A stretch of 64,000 nt of DNA from Streptomyces cyaneogriseus subsp. noncyanogenus (GCF_000931445.1 NZ_CP010849.1:2666001-2730000); one strand, 5' to 3'; counted from the first letter of the stretch, positions 29,599-38,952 are shown. Made by a program: numbers and translations. The notes: generated by a model not told the origin, from the letters alone.

Positions 29599-30831
29599 TC
29601 AGTCCACCAGGTCCCTGACCACCGCGTCCGCCAGCAGCCGTCCCCGCAGGGTGAGTACCGCGCGTCCCTCCTCGTACGGCCCCTCCTGGAGCAGCCCGTC
29701 CGTCAGGGCCCGGCGGGAGGCCGCCAGGCCCTGTGGCCGCAGCAGGGACAGGGGCACCCCCTCGCGCAGCCGCAGCTCCAGCAGGACGCGCTCCACCCGG
29801 CGGTCCTCCTCGCTCAGCAGCTCGCGTCCGGCGCCGGGCGACCGGCCGGCCGCCAGCGCCGCCGCGTAGGCGCCGGGGTGCTTCACGTTCCACCAGCGCA
29901 CCCCGCCGACGTGGCTGTGCGCGCCGGGCCCCGCGCCCCACCAGTCGGCGCCCCGCCAGTACAGCTCGTTGTGCAGGCAGCGCCCGGCCTCGGAGGTGGC
30001 CCAGTTCGACACCTCGTACCACTCGTAACCGGCCGCGGACAGGGTCTCCTCCGCGATCAGGTAGCGGTCGGCGTGGACGTCGTCGTCGGTCATCGGGATC
30101 TCGCCGCGGCGGATGCGGCGGGCCAGTTGCGTGCCCTCCTCGACGATCAGGGCGTAGGCGGAGACGTGGTCCGGCCCGGCGCCGAGGGCCGCGTCCAGCG
30201 AGGCCCGCCAGTCGTCGTCGGACTCGCCCGGGGTGCCGTAGATCAGGTCCAGGTTGACGTGGTCGAAGCCGGCCGCGCGGGCCTCGGCCACGCACGCCTC
30301 CGGGCGTCCGGGGGTGTGGGTGCGGTCGAGCACCTTCAGCACGTGCCGCCGGACGCTCTGCATGCCGAAGGAGATCCGGTTGAAGCCGCCCTCGCGCAGC
30401 TCGGCGAGGTAGGCCGGGCCGACCGACTCCGGGTTGGCCTCCGTGGTGATCTCGGCGTCCGCCGCCAGCCCGAACTCGTCGCGGATCGCGCGCAGCATCC
30501 GGACGAGGTCCCCGGCGGCCAGCAGGGTCGGCGTGCCGCCCCCGACGAAGACCGTGCGGACCTCGCGCGGGTCGTCGCCGAGGACCTTGCGGGCGAGGCG
30601 GATCTCGTCGGTCAGCGTCTCGGCGTAGTTGTCGCGGGAGGCGAGGACACCGCCGGTGCCGCGCAGCTCGGTGGCGGTGTAGGTGTTGAAGTCGCAGTAG
30701 CCGCAGCGGGTGGCGCAGTACGGGACGTGCAGGTAGAAGCCGAGGGGCCGGTCGGCGGCCCCGGCCAGCGCGGAGGCGGGCAGGGCGCCGTCGGCGGGGA
30801 CGGGTTCGCCGTCGGGGAGTGCGGAGGGCAT
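29599..30831 (-). CDS. hemW: radical SAM heme chaperone HemW
   Basis: A 410-residue radical SAM protein formerly annotated as oxygen-independent coproporphyrinogen oxidase. The cluster motif is YCATRCGYCDFNTY (CxxxCxxC), with GGGTPTLL for SAM binding and a HemW C-terminal domain. The HemW family binds heme for delivery and lacks the extra cysteine of true HemN. Start placed at 30831 (MPSALPDGEP); ATG 30840 is possible. Related genes in this interval are all stress- or translation-linked housekeeping genes. Confidence 0.93.
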   Translation of the reverse strand: MPSALPDGEPVPADGALPASALAGAADRPLGFYLHVPYCATRCGYCDFNTYTATELRGTGGVLASRDNYAETLTDEIRLARKVLGDDPREVRTVFVGGGTPTLLAAGDLVRMLRAIRDEFGLAADAEITTEANPESVGPAYLAELREGGFNRISFGMQSVRRHVLKVLDRTHTPGRPEACVAEARAAGFDHVNLDLIYGTPGESDDDWRASLDAALGAGPDHVSAYALIVEEGTQLARRIRRGEIPMTDDDVHADRYLIAEETLSAAGYEWYEVSNWATSEAGRCLHNELYWRGADWWGAGPGAHSHVGGVRWWNVKHPGAYAAALAAGRSPGAGRELLSEEDRRVERVLLELRLREGVPLSLLRPQGLAASRRALTDGLLQEGPYEEGRAVLTLRGRLLADAVVRDLVD

Positions 30832-30915
30832 GGGTTCCATTGTCCAGCACCGGGCGGCGTCCCGGCGCCGGGAGCGCCCGCCCCCGGCCCCGGCCCGGCC
30901 CTCCGCCCGAGGTCC

Positions 30916-32790
30916 CTACCCCTCGCGCGTCCCCTCGTACATCTCGTCGATCAGGTGCTTGTACTCCCGCTCGACGACCGGCCGCTTCAGCTTCAGGCTC
31001 GGGGTGATCTCGCCGTGCTCGACGTCGAGGTCCCGCGGCAGCAGCCGGAACTTCTTGATCGTCTGCCAGCGCTGGAGGCCCTCGTTGAGCTGCCGGACGT
31101 AGCCGTCGACCATCTCCACGGTGGCGGGCGCGGCGACGATCTCCGCGTACGGCTTGCCCTCCAGGCCGTTCTCCTTGGCCCACTCGGTGAGCGCGGCCTC
31201 GTCCAGGGCGATCAGCGCGGTGCAGAAGTTCCGGTCGGCGCCGTGCACGAGGATGTTGGAGACGTAGGGGCACAGCGCCTTGAACCGGCCCTCGACCTCG
31301 GCGGGCGCGACGTACTTGCCGCCGGAGGTCTTGATGAGGTCCTTCTTGCGGTCGGTGATGCGCAGATAGCCGTCCGGGGACAGCTCGCCGATGTCGCCGG
31401 TGTGGAACCAGCCGTCCGGCTCCAGCACCTCGGCGGTCTTCTCGGGCAGCTTGTGGTAGCCCTGCATGATGCCGGGGCCGCGCAGCAGGATCTCGCCGTC
31501 GTCGGCGATGCGCACCTCGGTGCCGGGCAGCGGCTTGCCGACCGTGCCGGTGCGGTACGCCTCGCCGGGGTTGACGAAGGAGGCGGCGGAGGACTCGGTG
31601 AGGCCGTAGCCCTCCAGGATGTGGATGCCGGCGCCGGAGAAGAAATAGCCGATGTCGGGCGCGAGGGCGGCGCTGCCCGACACGCAGGCGCGCAGGTTGC
31701 CGCCGAACGCCTCGCGGATCTTGGCGTAGACGAGGGCGTCGGCGACCTTGTGCTTCGCCGACAGGCCGAAGGGGGCGCTCGCGGTGCCGGTGCGCCGGAA
31801 GTTGTCCTGGGTGACCTTGGCGTACTCCCGGGCGACCTCGGCGGCCCACTGGAAGATCTTGTACTTGGCGGCGCCGCCCGCCTTGGCCCTGGCCGCGACG
31901 CCGTTGTAGACCTTCTCGAAGATGCGGGGCACGGCCGCCATGTACGTCGGCTGAACCACCGGCAGATTCTCGATGATCTTGTCGACGCGGCCGTCGACGG
32001 CGGTGACGTGGCCGACCTCGATCTGGCCGGAGGTCAGCACCTTGCCGAAGACGTGCGCCAGCGGCAGCCACAGGTACTGCACGTCGTCGGCGGTGACCAG
32101 CCCGGTCGCGGCGATCGCCCTGGCCATGTACGACCAGCTGTCGTGCGGGAGGCGGACGCCCTTGGGCCGGCCGGTGGTGCCGGAGGTGTAGATGAGGGTG
32201 GCGAGCTGGTCCCTGGCGATCGCGCCGACCCGCTCCTGGACCAGCCCGGGCTCCTTCTCCAGGCGGGCCGCGCCGCGGCTCTCCAGCTCGGCGAGGGTGA
32301 GCACCCGGTCGCCGGTCTCCACGCCCTCGCCGTCGATGACGACGACGTGCGTGAGCTCGGGCAGCTCCTCGCGCCTGGCCTCGGCCTTGGCCAGTTGCTC
32401 GGCGTTCTCCGCGATGAGCACCCGGCTCCCGGAGTCCGCCAGGATGTACGCCGACTCCTCGGCGTTGGTCTGCGGGTAGACGGTGGTCGTGGCGGCGCCC
32501 GCGCACATGATGCCGAGGTCGGCCAGGATCCACTCGATCCGCGTGGCCGAGGCCAGGGCCACCCGCTGCTCCGGCGCCACCCCCAGCTCGATCAGCCCGG
32601 CCGCGATGGCGGTGACCCGCTCGGCGGCCTGCGCCCAGCTCAGCGACTTCCAGTCGTCCGGGCCCTGCCCGGAGGCGGGGGGAACCGGGTAGCGGTACGC
32701 CTCCGCGTCCGGCGTGGCCGCCACGCGCTCCAGGAAGAGCCCCGCAACGGACGGCGGACGGTTCTCGATCAGTGTCTGTGCGTCGCTCAC
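30916..32790 (-). CDS. fadD: long-chain fatty-acid-CoA ligase (FadD15-like)
   Basis: A 624-residue adenylate-forming enzyme that activates fatty acids as CoA thioesters. The AMP motif is YTSGTTGRPKGV (about residues 190-201). It also has GYGLTESSA and the hinge ITDRKKDLIKTSGGKYVAP followed by the C-terminal lid. The GTG at 32790 has GGAGGA upstream. It is expressed from its own promoter region, where a TTAACTC-AC-GAGTAAC inverted repeat may be an operator for a fatty-acid-responsive repressor. Confidence 0.95.
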   Translation of the reverse strand: MSDAQTLIENRPPSVAGLFLERVAATPDAEAYRYPVPPASGQGPDDWKSLSWAQAAERVTAIAAGLIELGVAPEQRVALASATRIEWILADLGIMCAGAATTTVYPQTNAEESAYILADSGSRVLIAENAEQLAKAEARREELPELTHVVVIDGEGVETGDRVLTLAELESRGAARLEKEPGLVQERVGAIARDQLATLIYTSGTTGRPKGVRLPHDSWSYMARAIAATGLVTADDVQYLWLPLAHVFGKVLTSGQIEVGHVTAVDGRVDKIIENLPVVQPTYMAAVPRIFEKVYNGVAARAKAGGAAKYKIFQWAAEVAREYAKVTQDNFRRTGTASAPFGLSAKHKVADALVYAKIREAFGGNLRACVSGSAALAPDIGYFFSGAGIHILEGYGLTESSAASFVNPGEAYRTGTVGKPLPGTEVRIADDGEILLRGPGIMQGYHKLPEKTAEVLEPDGWFHTGDIGELSPDGYLRITDRKKDLIKTSGGKYVAPAEVEGRFKALCPYVSNILVHGADRNFCTALIALDEAALTEWAKENGLEGKPYAEIVAAPATVEMVDGYVRQLNEGLQRWQTIKKFRLLPRDLDVEHGEITPSLKLKRPVVEREYKHLIDEMYEGTREG

Positions 32791-32870
32791 GACATCCTCC
32801 GGGCCCGCGACAGTGCGGCTGGCTCTTGTGCGGCTGGTCTTCCTCGGCGTTCTTCCTCGCGAGCCGTTGT

Positions 32871-32886
32871 TTAACTCACGAGTAAC
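32871..32886. promoter_or_regulatory. inverted-repeat operator candidate upstream of fadD
   Basis: The core ACTC-AC-GAGT inverted repeat is flanked by TTA and AAC. It lies about 80 bases before the fadD start in an unusually AT-rich patch that should contain the promoter. Small operators of this type occur before fatty-acid genes under TetR-type control; the regulator is not in the window. Confidence 0.4.
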
Positions 32887-33001
32887 TATGGAGCAGGGAT
32901 CAGAGTAAAGGCCGCTCGGCCAGCGCGTAAGACTCCGCGCCCGCTCACTTCCTCCTCTCTTTCCTCGCCTTTCCCCGGGGGATGCCCGAATGTACGCGCG
33001 A

Positions 33002-33031
33002 GGGCCCGCCGCACTTTCGTACGACGGGCCC
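33002..33031 (-). terminator. terminator of lepA
   Basis: GGGCCCG (33002-33008) and CGGGCCC (33025-33031) form a stem about 30 bases beyond the lepA stop. Confidence 0.6.
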
Positions 33032-33063
33032 CGCGATGTCCGTTTCGCCCGGTCGGCGTCCGG

Positions 33064-34932
33064 TTACTTCTTGCCCTTGGCCGATCCCGCGCTGTCGTCG
33101 CTGGAGAGGACGGCGATGAAGGCTTCCTGGGGGACCTCCACGGAACCCACCATCTTCATCCGCTTCTTGCCTTCCTTCTGCTTCTCCAGCAGCTTCCGCT
33201 TACGGGAGATGTCACCGCCGTAGCACTTGGCGAGGACGTCCTTGCGGATGGCGCGGATGGTCTCGCGGGCGATCACCCGGGAGCCGATGGCGGCCTGCAC
33301 CGGCACCTCGAAGTTCTGCCGCGGGATGAGCTCCTTCAGCTTGGCGACGAGCCGGACGCCGTACGCGTACGCCTGGTCCTTGTGGGTGATTGCCGAGAAG
33401 GCGTCCACCTTGTCGCCGTGCAGCAGGATGTCGACCTTCACCAGGGAGCTGGACTGCTCGCCGGTGGGCTCGTAGTCCAGCGACGCGTATCCGCGGGTCT
33501 TGGACTTGAGCTGGTCGAAGAAGTCGAAGACGATCTCCGCGAGCGGGAGCGTGTAGCGGATCTCGACCCGGTCCTCGGAGAGGTAGTCCATGCCGAGCAG
33601 GGTGCCGCGCCGGGTCTGGCACAGCTCCATGATCGCGCCGATGAACTCGGTGGGCGCCAGGATGGTGGCGCGCACGACCGGCTCGTGGACCTCGGCGATC
33701 TTGCCCTCGGGGAACTCGCTCGGGTTGGTGACCGTGATCTCCTCGCCGTCCTCCATGGTCACGCGGTAGACCACGTTGGGCGCGGTGGCGATCAGGTCGA
33801 GGCCGAACTCGCGCTCCAGGCGCTCGCGGATCACGTCCAGGTGGAGCAGGCCGAGGAAGCCGACGCGGAAGCCGAAGCCGAGGGCGGCGGAGGTCTCCGG
33901 CTCGTAGACCAGGGCGGCGTCGTTGAGCTGGAGCTTGTCCAGGGCCTCGCGCAGCTCGGGGTAGTCGGAGCCGTCCAGCGGGTAGAGCCCGGAGAAGACC
34001 ATGGGCTTGGGGTCCTTGTACCCGCCCAGCGCCTCCGTGGCGCCCTTGTGCTGGCTGGTGACGGTGTCACCGACCTTGGACTGGCGGACGTCCTTCACAC
34101 CCGTGATCAGGTAGCCCACCTCGCCGACGCCGAGGCCGTCGGCGGGCAGCATCTCCGGGGAGTTGGTGCCGATCTCCAGCAGCTCGTGCGTGGCGTTGGT
34201 CGACATCATCCGGATGCGCTCGCGCTTGTTGAGCTGACCGTCGATGACCCGGACGTACGTCACGACGCCCCGGTAGGAGTCGTAGACGGAGTCGAAGATC
34301 ATCGCGCGGGCGGGGGCGTCGGCGACACCGACCGGGGCCGGGACCTCGGCGACGACCTTGTCCAGCAGCGCCTCGACGCCGAGGCCGGTCTTGGCGGAGA
34401 CCTTGAGCACGTCGCCGGGCTCGCATCCGACCAGATTGGCGAGTTCCTCGGCGAACTTCTCGGGCTGCGCGGCCGGCAGGTCGATCTTGTTCAGCACGGG
34501 GATGATCGTGAGGTCGTTCTCCATCGCCAGGTAGAGGTTGGCGAGGGTCTGGGCCTCGATGCCCTGGGCGGCGTCGACGAGGAGGATGGTCCCCTCACAG
34601 GCGGCCAGCGACCGCGACACCTCGTAGGTGAAGTCGACGTGCCCCGGGGTGTCGATCATGTTGAGGATGTGCGTGTTGCTCTTGTCGTGGGTGGGGGCCC
34701 ACGGCAGACGCACCGCCTGGGACTTGATCGTGATGCCGCGCTCGCGCTCGATGTCCATGCGGTCGAGGTACTGGGCGCGCATCTGCCGCTGCTCGACCAC
34801 GCCGGTGAGCTGGAGCATCCGGTCGGCGAGCGTGGACTTGCCGTGGTCGATGTGCGCGATGATGCAGAAATTGCGGATCAGAGCCGGGTCGGTACGGCTC
34901 GGCTCGGGCACATGGCTAGGGATCGCGGGCAC
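33064..34932 (-). CDS. lepA: elongation factor 4 (LepA)
   Basis: A 622-residue translational GTPase that acts on stalled ribosomes. It has the G-domain motifs [26 protein letters not shown] and NKIDLP, EF-G-like domains II, III and V, and the LepA-specific C-terminal domain ending [14 protein letters not shown]. Start is GTG at 34932 with AGGA 7 bases upstream. It is divergent from rpsT, a conserved arrangement, and followed by a terminator and fadD. Confidence 0.98.
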   Translation of the reverse strand: MPAIPSHVPEPSRTDPALIRNFCIIAHIDHGKSTLADRMLQLTGVVEQRQMRAQYLDRMDIERERGITIKSQAVRLPWAPTHDKSNTHILNMIDTPGHVDFTYEVSRSLAACEGTILLVDAAQGIEAQTLANLYLAMENDLTIIPVLNKIDLPAAQPEKFAEELANLVGCEPGDVLKVSAKTGLGVEALLDKVVAEVPAPVGVADAPARAMIFDSVYDSYRGVVTYVRVIDGQLNKRERIRMMSTNATHELLEIGTNSPEMLPADGLGVGEVGYLITGVKDVRQSKVGDTVTSQHKGATEALGGYKDPKPMVFSGLYPLDGSDYPELREALDKLQLNDAALVYEPETSAALGFGFRVGFLGLLHLDVIRERLEREFGLDLIATAPNVVYRVTMEDGEEITVTNPSEFPEGKIAEVHEPVVRATILAPTEFIGAIMELCQTRRGTLLGMDYLSEDRVEIRYTLPLAEIVFDFFDQLKSKTRGYASLDYEPTGEQSSSLVKVDILLHGDKVDAFSAITHKDQAYAYGVRLVAKLKELIPRQNFEVPVQAAIGSRVIARETIRAIRKDVLAKCYGGDISRKRKLLEKQKEGKKRMKMVGSVEVPQEAFIAVLSSDDSAGSAKGKK

Positions 34933-35030
34933 GCAGGGTCCTGATTCTTGAGGCGTCCGCAGTGTCTGCGGTCTCGGGTCGGATCGATACGTAGCTTCCA
35001 TCGTCCCACGGGCGCGGACCGGCGACCGGT

Positions 35031-35060
35031 TTGGGCCGGACAATCGCCCACTGGTAGTCT
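35031..35060 (+). promoter_or_regulatory. rpsT promoter
   Basis: TTGGGC (35031-35036) and TAGTCT (35055-35060) are spaced by 18 bases, a good match to a housekeeping sigma factor promoter. It lies about 115 bases ahead of rpsT, leaving a long untranslated leader in which S20 feedback could act. Confidence 0.6.
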
Positions 35061-35177
35061 GAGTGGCTGTGTCTCGTGCCCTCTCCGCAGGAGGCACGCC
35101 TTCAAGAAATCACCGGCGCGTGAGACGGACCGCCAGCGGCCCCGTTCTCGCGTGCCTGAACCTGTAGAGGCTCATTC

Positions 35178-35444
35178 GTGGCGAACATCAAGTCCCAGAT
35201 CAAGCGGATCAAGACCAACGAGAAGGCTCGGCTGCGCAACAAGGCCGTCAAGTCCTCCCTGAAGACCGCGATCCGCAAGGCCCGCGAGGCTGCTGCCGCG
35301 GGTGACGTCGAGAAGGCCGTCGAGTACCAGCGCGCCGCTGCGCGTCAGCTGGACAAGGCCGTCTCCAAGGGCGTCATCCACAAGAACCAGGCCGCCAACA
35401 AGAAGTCGGCGCTGGCGCAGAAGGTCGCGACCCTCAAGGGCTGA
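35178..35444 (+). CDS. rpsT: 30S ribosomal protein S20
   Basis: An 88-residue, lysine-rich helical protein that binds 16S rRNA. The opening [20 protein letters not shown] is diagnostic. It uses a GTG start at 35178; non-ATG starts in rpsT are typical and linked to autoregulation in other bacteria. Divergent from lepA. Two hairpins follow. Confidence 0.98.
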   Translation: MANIKSQIKRIKTNEKARLRNKAVKSSLKTAIRKAREAAAAGDVEKAVEYQRAAARQLDKAVSKGVIHKNQAANKKSALAQKVATLKG

Positions 35445-35471
35445 ACCTTTTTGATCTGACCGGATCTGACC

Positions 35472-35488
35472 GGATCCTTCGTGGATCC
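35472..35488 (+). terminator. small hairpin after rpsT
   Basis: GGATCC, a 5-base loop and GGATCC form a 6-bp stem 28 bases past the rpsT stop, following a short T-rich run (CCTTTTTGATC). Confidence 0.4.
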
Positions 35489-35596
35489 AGCCGCCGGAAG
35501 GACCCGAGCGGGCCCTCTCTCATCCGCTCCCGACCGGCACCCCGGATCCGCGCGCGGCCTGCGTTCGCCACGCGGGCGCGGATCCAACGGCTTCAC

Positions 35597-35648
35597 CCGA
35601 AGGCCCCGCCGCACCGCCCTTCCCCAGGGCGGGCGGCGGGGCCTTCGG
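35597..35648. terminator. bidirectional terminator between rpsT and NTF2-like gene
   Basis: CCGAAGGCCCCGCCGC pairs with GCGGCGGGGCCTTCGG, with an inner GCCC/GGGC pair and a small loop. It lies between convergent genes. Confidence 0.85.
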
Positions 35649-35737
35649 TCTGCCGGTGGGTCCGGCGCCGGGTGTGCCGGACCGGTGCAGAGTCCGGCGC
35701 CGCGCGCGCCGACGGGGCGGTCGGCCCTCAGGAGCAG

Positions 35738-35807
35738 GACCGGTTGTTCAGTCCGGGACCGGTTGCTCGGACCAGACCGGTTGTTCAGGACCAGAACCGG
35801 TTGTGCT
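35738..35807. repeat. tandem ACCGGTT repeat through the stop of the NTF2-like gene
   Basis: Four copies of a unit of about 18-19 bases, with core GACCGGTTGTTCAG, begin near 35738, 35757, 35775 and 35794. The last copy is the coding end of the NTF2-like gene (codons HNRFWS) and the stop codon lies inside the third. The other copies continue beyond the gene, as though its 3' end had been duplicated in tandem. Confidence 0.7.
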
Positions 35808-36180
35808 CCTCGATGTCCGCCACGCACTGGTCGAGATCGGTGACCTTGTCGCCGACGATCCGGAAGACGAGGCATCCGGTGTCGTCGAGGCGCTTGCCGT
35901 TCCGCTCGGCCGTGAGGCGGTTGATCCCGACCGCGTGGCCGCGGCCGTCGACGCAGACGCCGATCAGCTCGACGCGCAGCGTCCCGTTCGTCTCCTCGGC
36001 GAGCCGCCGGTACATGCCGATGATCGCGTCCTGCCCCTTGAAGTCACCCGAAAGCGGGTGGTCGCCGGGCACGTGCTGGGTGGCGTCCTTCGCCATCAGT
36101 TCCCGCAGGGTGTCCATGTCCCCGCCGGAGAACGCCTCGAAGCCCCTGCGGACGAGCGCCGCGTGCGGATGCTCAGCCAT
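35785..36180 (-). CDS. SnoaL/NTF2-like protein
   Basis: A 131-residue protein with the NTF2-like cone fold: helices at the start (HAALVRRGFEAFSGGDMDTLRELMAKDATQHVPG) then a curved sheet (GTLRVELIGVCVDGRGHAVGINRLTAERNGK). Members include small isomerases, cyclases and ligand-binding proteins; no catalytic set can be named here. Start ATG at 36180. Its 3' end lies in a tandem repeat. It has no tight operon partner, 86 bases from holA upstream. Confidence 0.82.
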   Translation of the reverse strand: MAEHPHAALVRRGFEAFSGGDMDTLRELMAKDATQHVPGDHPLSGDFKGQDAIIGMYRRLAEETNGTLRVELIGVCVDGRGHAVGINRLTAERNGKRLDDTGCLVFRIVGDKVTDLDQCVADIEEHNRFWS

Positions 36181-36266
36181 GATCGATCGCCACCTTCCGC
36201 CGTCCTGGGCGAGATACGCCGGGCGTATCCACCAGTCTCCTCCGCCCGGCGGCAGGGGCTACTGGA

Positions 36267-37259
36267 TCACTGCGCCCTGCCCCGGGACCGCGCGGCCCGC
36301 GCGATGGTCACGACCGCCTTCTCCAGGGCGTACTCGGGGTCGTCCCCGCCGCCCTTGACCCCGGCGTCCGCCTCGGCCACCGCCCGCAGCGCCACGGCCA
36401 CGCCGTCCGGCGTCCAGCCGCGCATCTGCTGCCGCACCCGGTCGATCTTCCACGGCGGCATCCCCAGCTCCCGGGCGAGATCGGCCGGCCGGCCGCCGCG
36501 CGCGGACGACAGCTTGCCGATCGCCCGCACGCCCTGGGCCAGCGCGCTGGTGATCAGCACCGGGGCCACCCCGGTCGCCAGCGACCAGCGCAGCGCCTCC
36601 AGCGCCTCCGCCGCCCGCCCCTCGACCGCCCGGTCGGCGACCGTGAAGCTGGACGCCTCGGCCCGCCCGGTGTAGTACCGCCCGACGACCGCCTCGTCGA
36701 TCGTGCCCTCGACGTCCGCGGCGAGCTGCGCGACCGCCGAGGCCAGCTCCCGCAGATCGCTGCCGATCGCGTCGACGAGCGCCTGGCACGCCTCCGGGGT
36801 GGCCGACCGCCCGGCGGTGCGGAACTCCGCGCGCACGAACGCCAGCCGGTCCGCCGGCTTCGTCATCTTCGGGCACGCCACCTCCCGCGCCCCGGCCTTG
36901 CGCGCGGCGTCCAGCAGCCCCTTGCCCTTGGCGCCGCCCGCGTGCAGCAGCACGAGGGTGATCTCCTCGGCGGGGGCCGCGAGATACGCCTTCACGTCCT
37001 TGACGGTGTCCGCCGACAGGTCCTGGGCGTTGCGTACGACCACGACCTTGCGCTCGGCGAAGAGCGAGGGACTGGTCAGCTCCGCGAGCGTGCCGGGCTG
37101 CACCTGCTCCGGGGTCAGGTCTCGCACGTCCGTGTCGGAGTCGGCGGCCCGCGCGGCGGCCACCACCTCCTGCACGGCACGGTCGAGCAGCAGCTCCTCC
37201 TGGCCCACGGCAAGCGTCACCGGGGCGAGAGGGTCGTCGTCAGCAGTCTTCCTGGCCAT
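36267..37259 (-). CDS. holA: DNA polymerase III subunit delta
   Basis: The delta subunit opens the sliding clamp within the clamp loader. The 330-residue protein has the opening DDDPLAPVTLAVGQEELLLDR, a degenerate AAA+ core (FAERKVVVVRNAQDLSADTV), and a helical C-terminal collar domain. Start at 37259 (MARKTADDD); ATG 37271 is an alternative. It precedes the accessory island in map order, with a GC-rich repetitive spacer between it and the upstream small gene. Confidence 0.95.
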   Translation of the reverse strand: MARKTADDDPLAPVTLAVGQEELLLDRAVQEVVAAARAADSDTDVRDLTPEQVQPGTLAELTSPSLFAERKVVVVRNAQDLSADTVKDVKAYLAAPAEEITLVLLHAGGAKGKGLLDAARKAGAREVACPKMTKPADRLAFVRAEFRTAGRSATPEACQALVDAIGSDLRELASAVAQLAADVEGTIDEAVVGRYYTGRAEASSFTVADRAVEGRAAEALEALRWSLATGVAPVLITSALAQGVRAIGKLSSARGGRPADLARELGMPPWKIDRVRQQMRGWTPDGVAVALRAVAEADAGVKGGGDDPEYALEKAVVTIARAARSRGRAQ

Positions 37260-37354
37260 CGCGTCCAGCATCCCATGGGCCACTGACAGCGGGGGGCGGG
37301 CATGGGGCCGAGCAGAGGGCGCCCGGCCCGCCGGCACCGGGGCAGGCGGCCTTG

Positions 37355-37472
37355 GCCGGAGGGTTCGGGCCGGTGGCCAGGGGGCCGGGCCGGTGGCCGG
37401 GGGGCCGGGGGTTGGAGGCCGGGGGGCCGGGGCTGGAGGCCGGCGGCCGACCGCCCCGGTGCCGGTGGCCGG
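37355..37472. repeat. degenerate GGCCGG-rich direct repeats between holA and small gene
   Basis: The stretch repeats units such as GGGCCGGTGGCC and GGAGGCCGGGGGGCCGGGG several times, with single-base drift. It lies after the stop of the 84-residue gene and ahead of holA. I see no promoter or hairpin with clear function within it. Confidence 0.55.
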
Positions 37473-37473
37473 G

Positions 37474-37728
37474 CTACGGCTCCTCCCGCCAGCCGTCCCA
37501 CTCCTCCGCGAACGCGTCCAGCTCGGCCGCGTCCAGCCGCTCGTCCTCGTCCCGCAGGAGGACGAGCCACTGGGCGTCCTCGGCGTCGTCCTCACCGGCC
37601 AGCGCGTCGCGGACCAGCCGGGGCTCCTCCTCGACCCCGAACCGCTCCCCCAGCGCCTGGGCCACCTCTTCCGCGGCATCGCGGTCGGGCAGCACCAGCA
37701 CATGTCTCACATCACTCACGTACGCCAT
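37474..37728 (-). CDS. small conserved acidic protein
   Basis: An 84-residue, strongly acidic protein (RDEDERLDAAELDAFAEEWDGW near the C-terminus) with no cysteine and no membrane segment. ATG at 37728 starts AYVSDVRHVLVLPDRDAAEEVA, which looks like a small alpha/beta domain. It resembles hypothetical proteins beside holA in Streptomyces. Function not known. It marks the left edge of the accessory island. Confidence 0.75.
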   Translation of the reverse strand: MAYVSDVRHVLVLPDRDAAEEVAQALGERFGVEEEPRLVRDALAGEDDAEDAQWLVLLRDEDERLDAAELDAFAEEWDGWREEP

Positions 37729-37779
37729 TGTCGGGCACGGCCCCGGCGGCGAACCGAGCCCCCGGCGGCGCACCGCAGG

Positions 37780-38952
37780 TCAGCCGCTCACTTTCCACAC
37801 CGTGCCGTCGGGCAGGTACCGGACGTAGGAGCTGCCGTCGGTCTCCCTCGCGTAACCGAACCGGTCCTGCTCCGGACGGCCGGCTGCGGCCCACCACTCC
37901 CGGGCCGCTTCGGCTTCCTTCCACAGCCCGTCGTCGCCGCCGTACGTCACCATGCCCGTGTTCTCGCCGGCGAGCGGGACGCGGGCCCAGGAGCCGTCTT
38001 CCCGCTGAAGCTGGAGGGCCGTCCCCTCTTCGTCGACGTGGTAGACGAGTTCCGTCCCGGGCAGGCGGAAGGCGAGCACCAGGCGCAGCGGGTAGTTCGC
38101 GCGGATCTCCTCCGCGGTGAGCGCGGTGGGCCGTGTCCCGGCCATCGGCGCCCGGGCCGCGCGCTCCCGGGCCGGATAGGCGCGCGCGTCATCGCGGGCG
38201 GGCATGAAGCGGCCCGGTGTCGCGGTGAAGAATCCGCGCGCGCGGCCGTCGCCCCGGTGCGAGAGACGTACGAGACCGCCCTCGATGCCGAGTGCGACGT
38301 CGGCGACCACCACCCCGCCGGGCCTTAGCTGTTCCAGCCATGCGGTGGGGATGGCGGGCACCGAGCAGGTGGCGATGACGCGATCGAACGGACCTCCGGC
38401 CGGCCATCCTTGTGTGCCGTCTCCGTCGAGGAGCCGCGGCTGGTAACCGATCCCGGCCAGGCGCTGCCGTGCGGCGTCGACCAGCTCTTGGTCGATGTCC
38501 ATCGAGTGGACGACCGCGTCGCCCAGGCGGGCGCAGAGCAGCGCGGCGTTGTAGCCGGTGCCGGTGCCGATCTCCAGTACGCGCTGCCCGTCCTCGGCGC
38601 CCAGCTCTTCGAGCATTCCCGCCATGAGGCTCGGCTGGGTGCTGGACGAGGTCGGGATGCCCGTCCAGGCGGTCTCGTCGACCCGCTCGGCCGTAGCCGG
38701 GTCCAGGCGCGTCACGAGCGTCGCATCGCGGTACACGGACGCGAGGGTGACGTCGTCGGTGGCGCGGCGGCGCCACACCGTGATCCCACGGTCGCCGGTC
38801 TCCTGCTCCAGCCAGGACTGCACGAACACATGACGGGGGGTGTCGGCGAAGGCGGCGACCCAGCGCCGGTCGCGGAGCGCGCCGCTGCGCTCCAGTTGCG
38901 CGGCGAGCCGGGCCATGTGGGGACGGGCGGCCGCGTCGATGGGGATGTTCAC
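37780..38952 (-). CDS. tgmC: PIMT-like methyltransferase of a graspetide locus
   Basis: A 390-residue SAM methyltransferase of the protein L-isoaspartate methyltransferase (PIMT) type. It has STQPSLMAGML at about 104-114, the SAM motif VLEIGTGTGYN at about 125-135, and VIATCSVPAIPTAWLEQLRPGG. An extra C-terminal domain of about 150 residues follows the catalytic part, as in methyltransferases that accompany ATP-grasp RiPP maturases. In the aspartimidylated graspetide fuscimiditide, a related enzyme methylates an Asp so that it closes to aspartimide. Start GTG at 38952 overlaps the in-frame tgmB stop (GTGA). Confidence 0.88.
   Translation of the reverse strand: MNIPIDAAARPHMARLAAQLERSGALRDRRWVAAFADTPRHVFVQSWLEQETGDRGITVWRRRATDDVTLASVYRDATLVTRLDPATAERVDETAWTGIPTSSSTQPSLMAGMLEELGAEDGQRVLEIGTGTGYNAALLCARLGDAVVHSMDIDQELVDAARQRLAGIGYQPRLLDGDGTQGWPAGGPFDRVIATCSVPAIPTAWLEQLRPGGVVVADVALGIEGGLVRLSHRGDGRARGFFTATPGRFMPARDDARAYPARERAARAPMAGTRPTALTAEEIRANYPLRLVLAFRLPGTELVYHVDEEGTALQLQREDGSWARVPLAGENTGMVTYGGDDGLWKEAEAAREWWAAAGRPEQDRFGYARETDGSSYVRYLPDGTVWKVSG

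Larger units (their letters stand above)
35445..35784. other. intergenic region between rpsT and the NTF2-like gene
   Basis: About 340 bases hold no convincing gene. They contain the small hairpin (35472-35488), repeated CGGATCTGAC units just after rpsT, the strong hairpin at 35597-35648, and the tandem ACCGGTT repeats that continue into the 3' end of the NTF2-like gene. Confidence 0.6.

Noticed and set aside
35445..35784. A small RNA gene between rpsT and the NTF2-like gene
   Set aside because: The strong hairpin is better read as a bidirectional terminator between convergent genes; no promoter for an RNA is visible.
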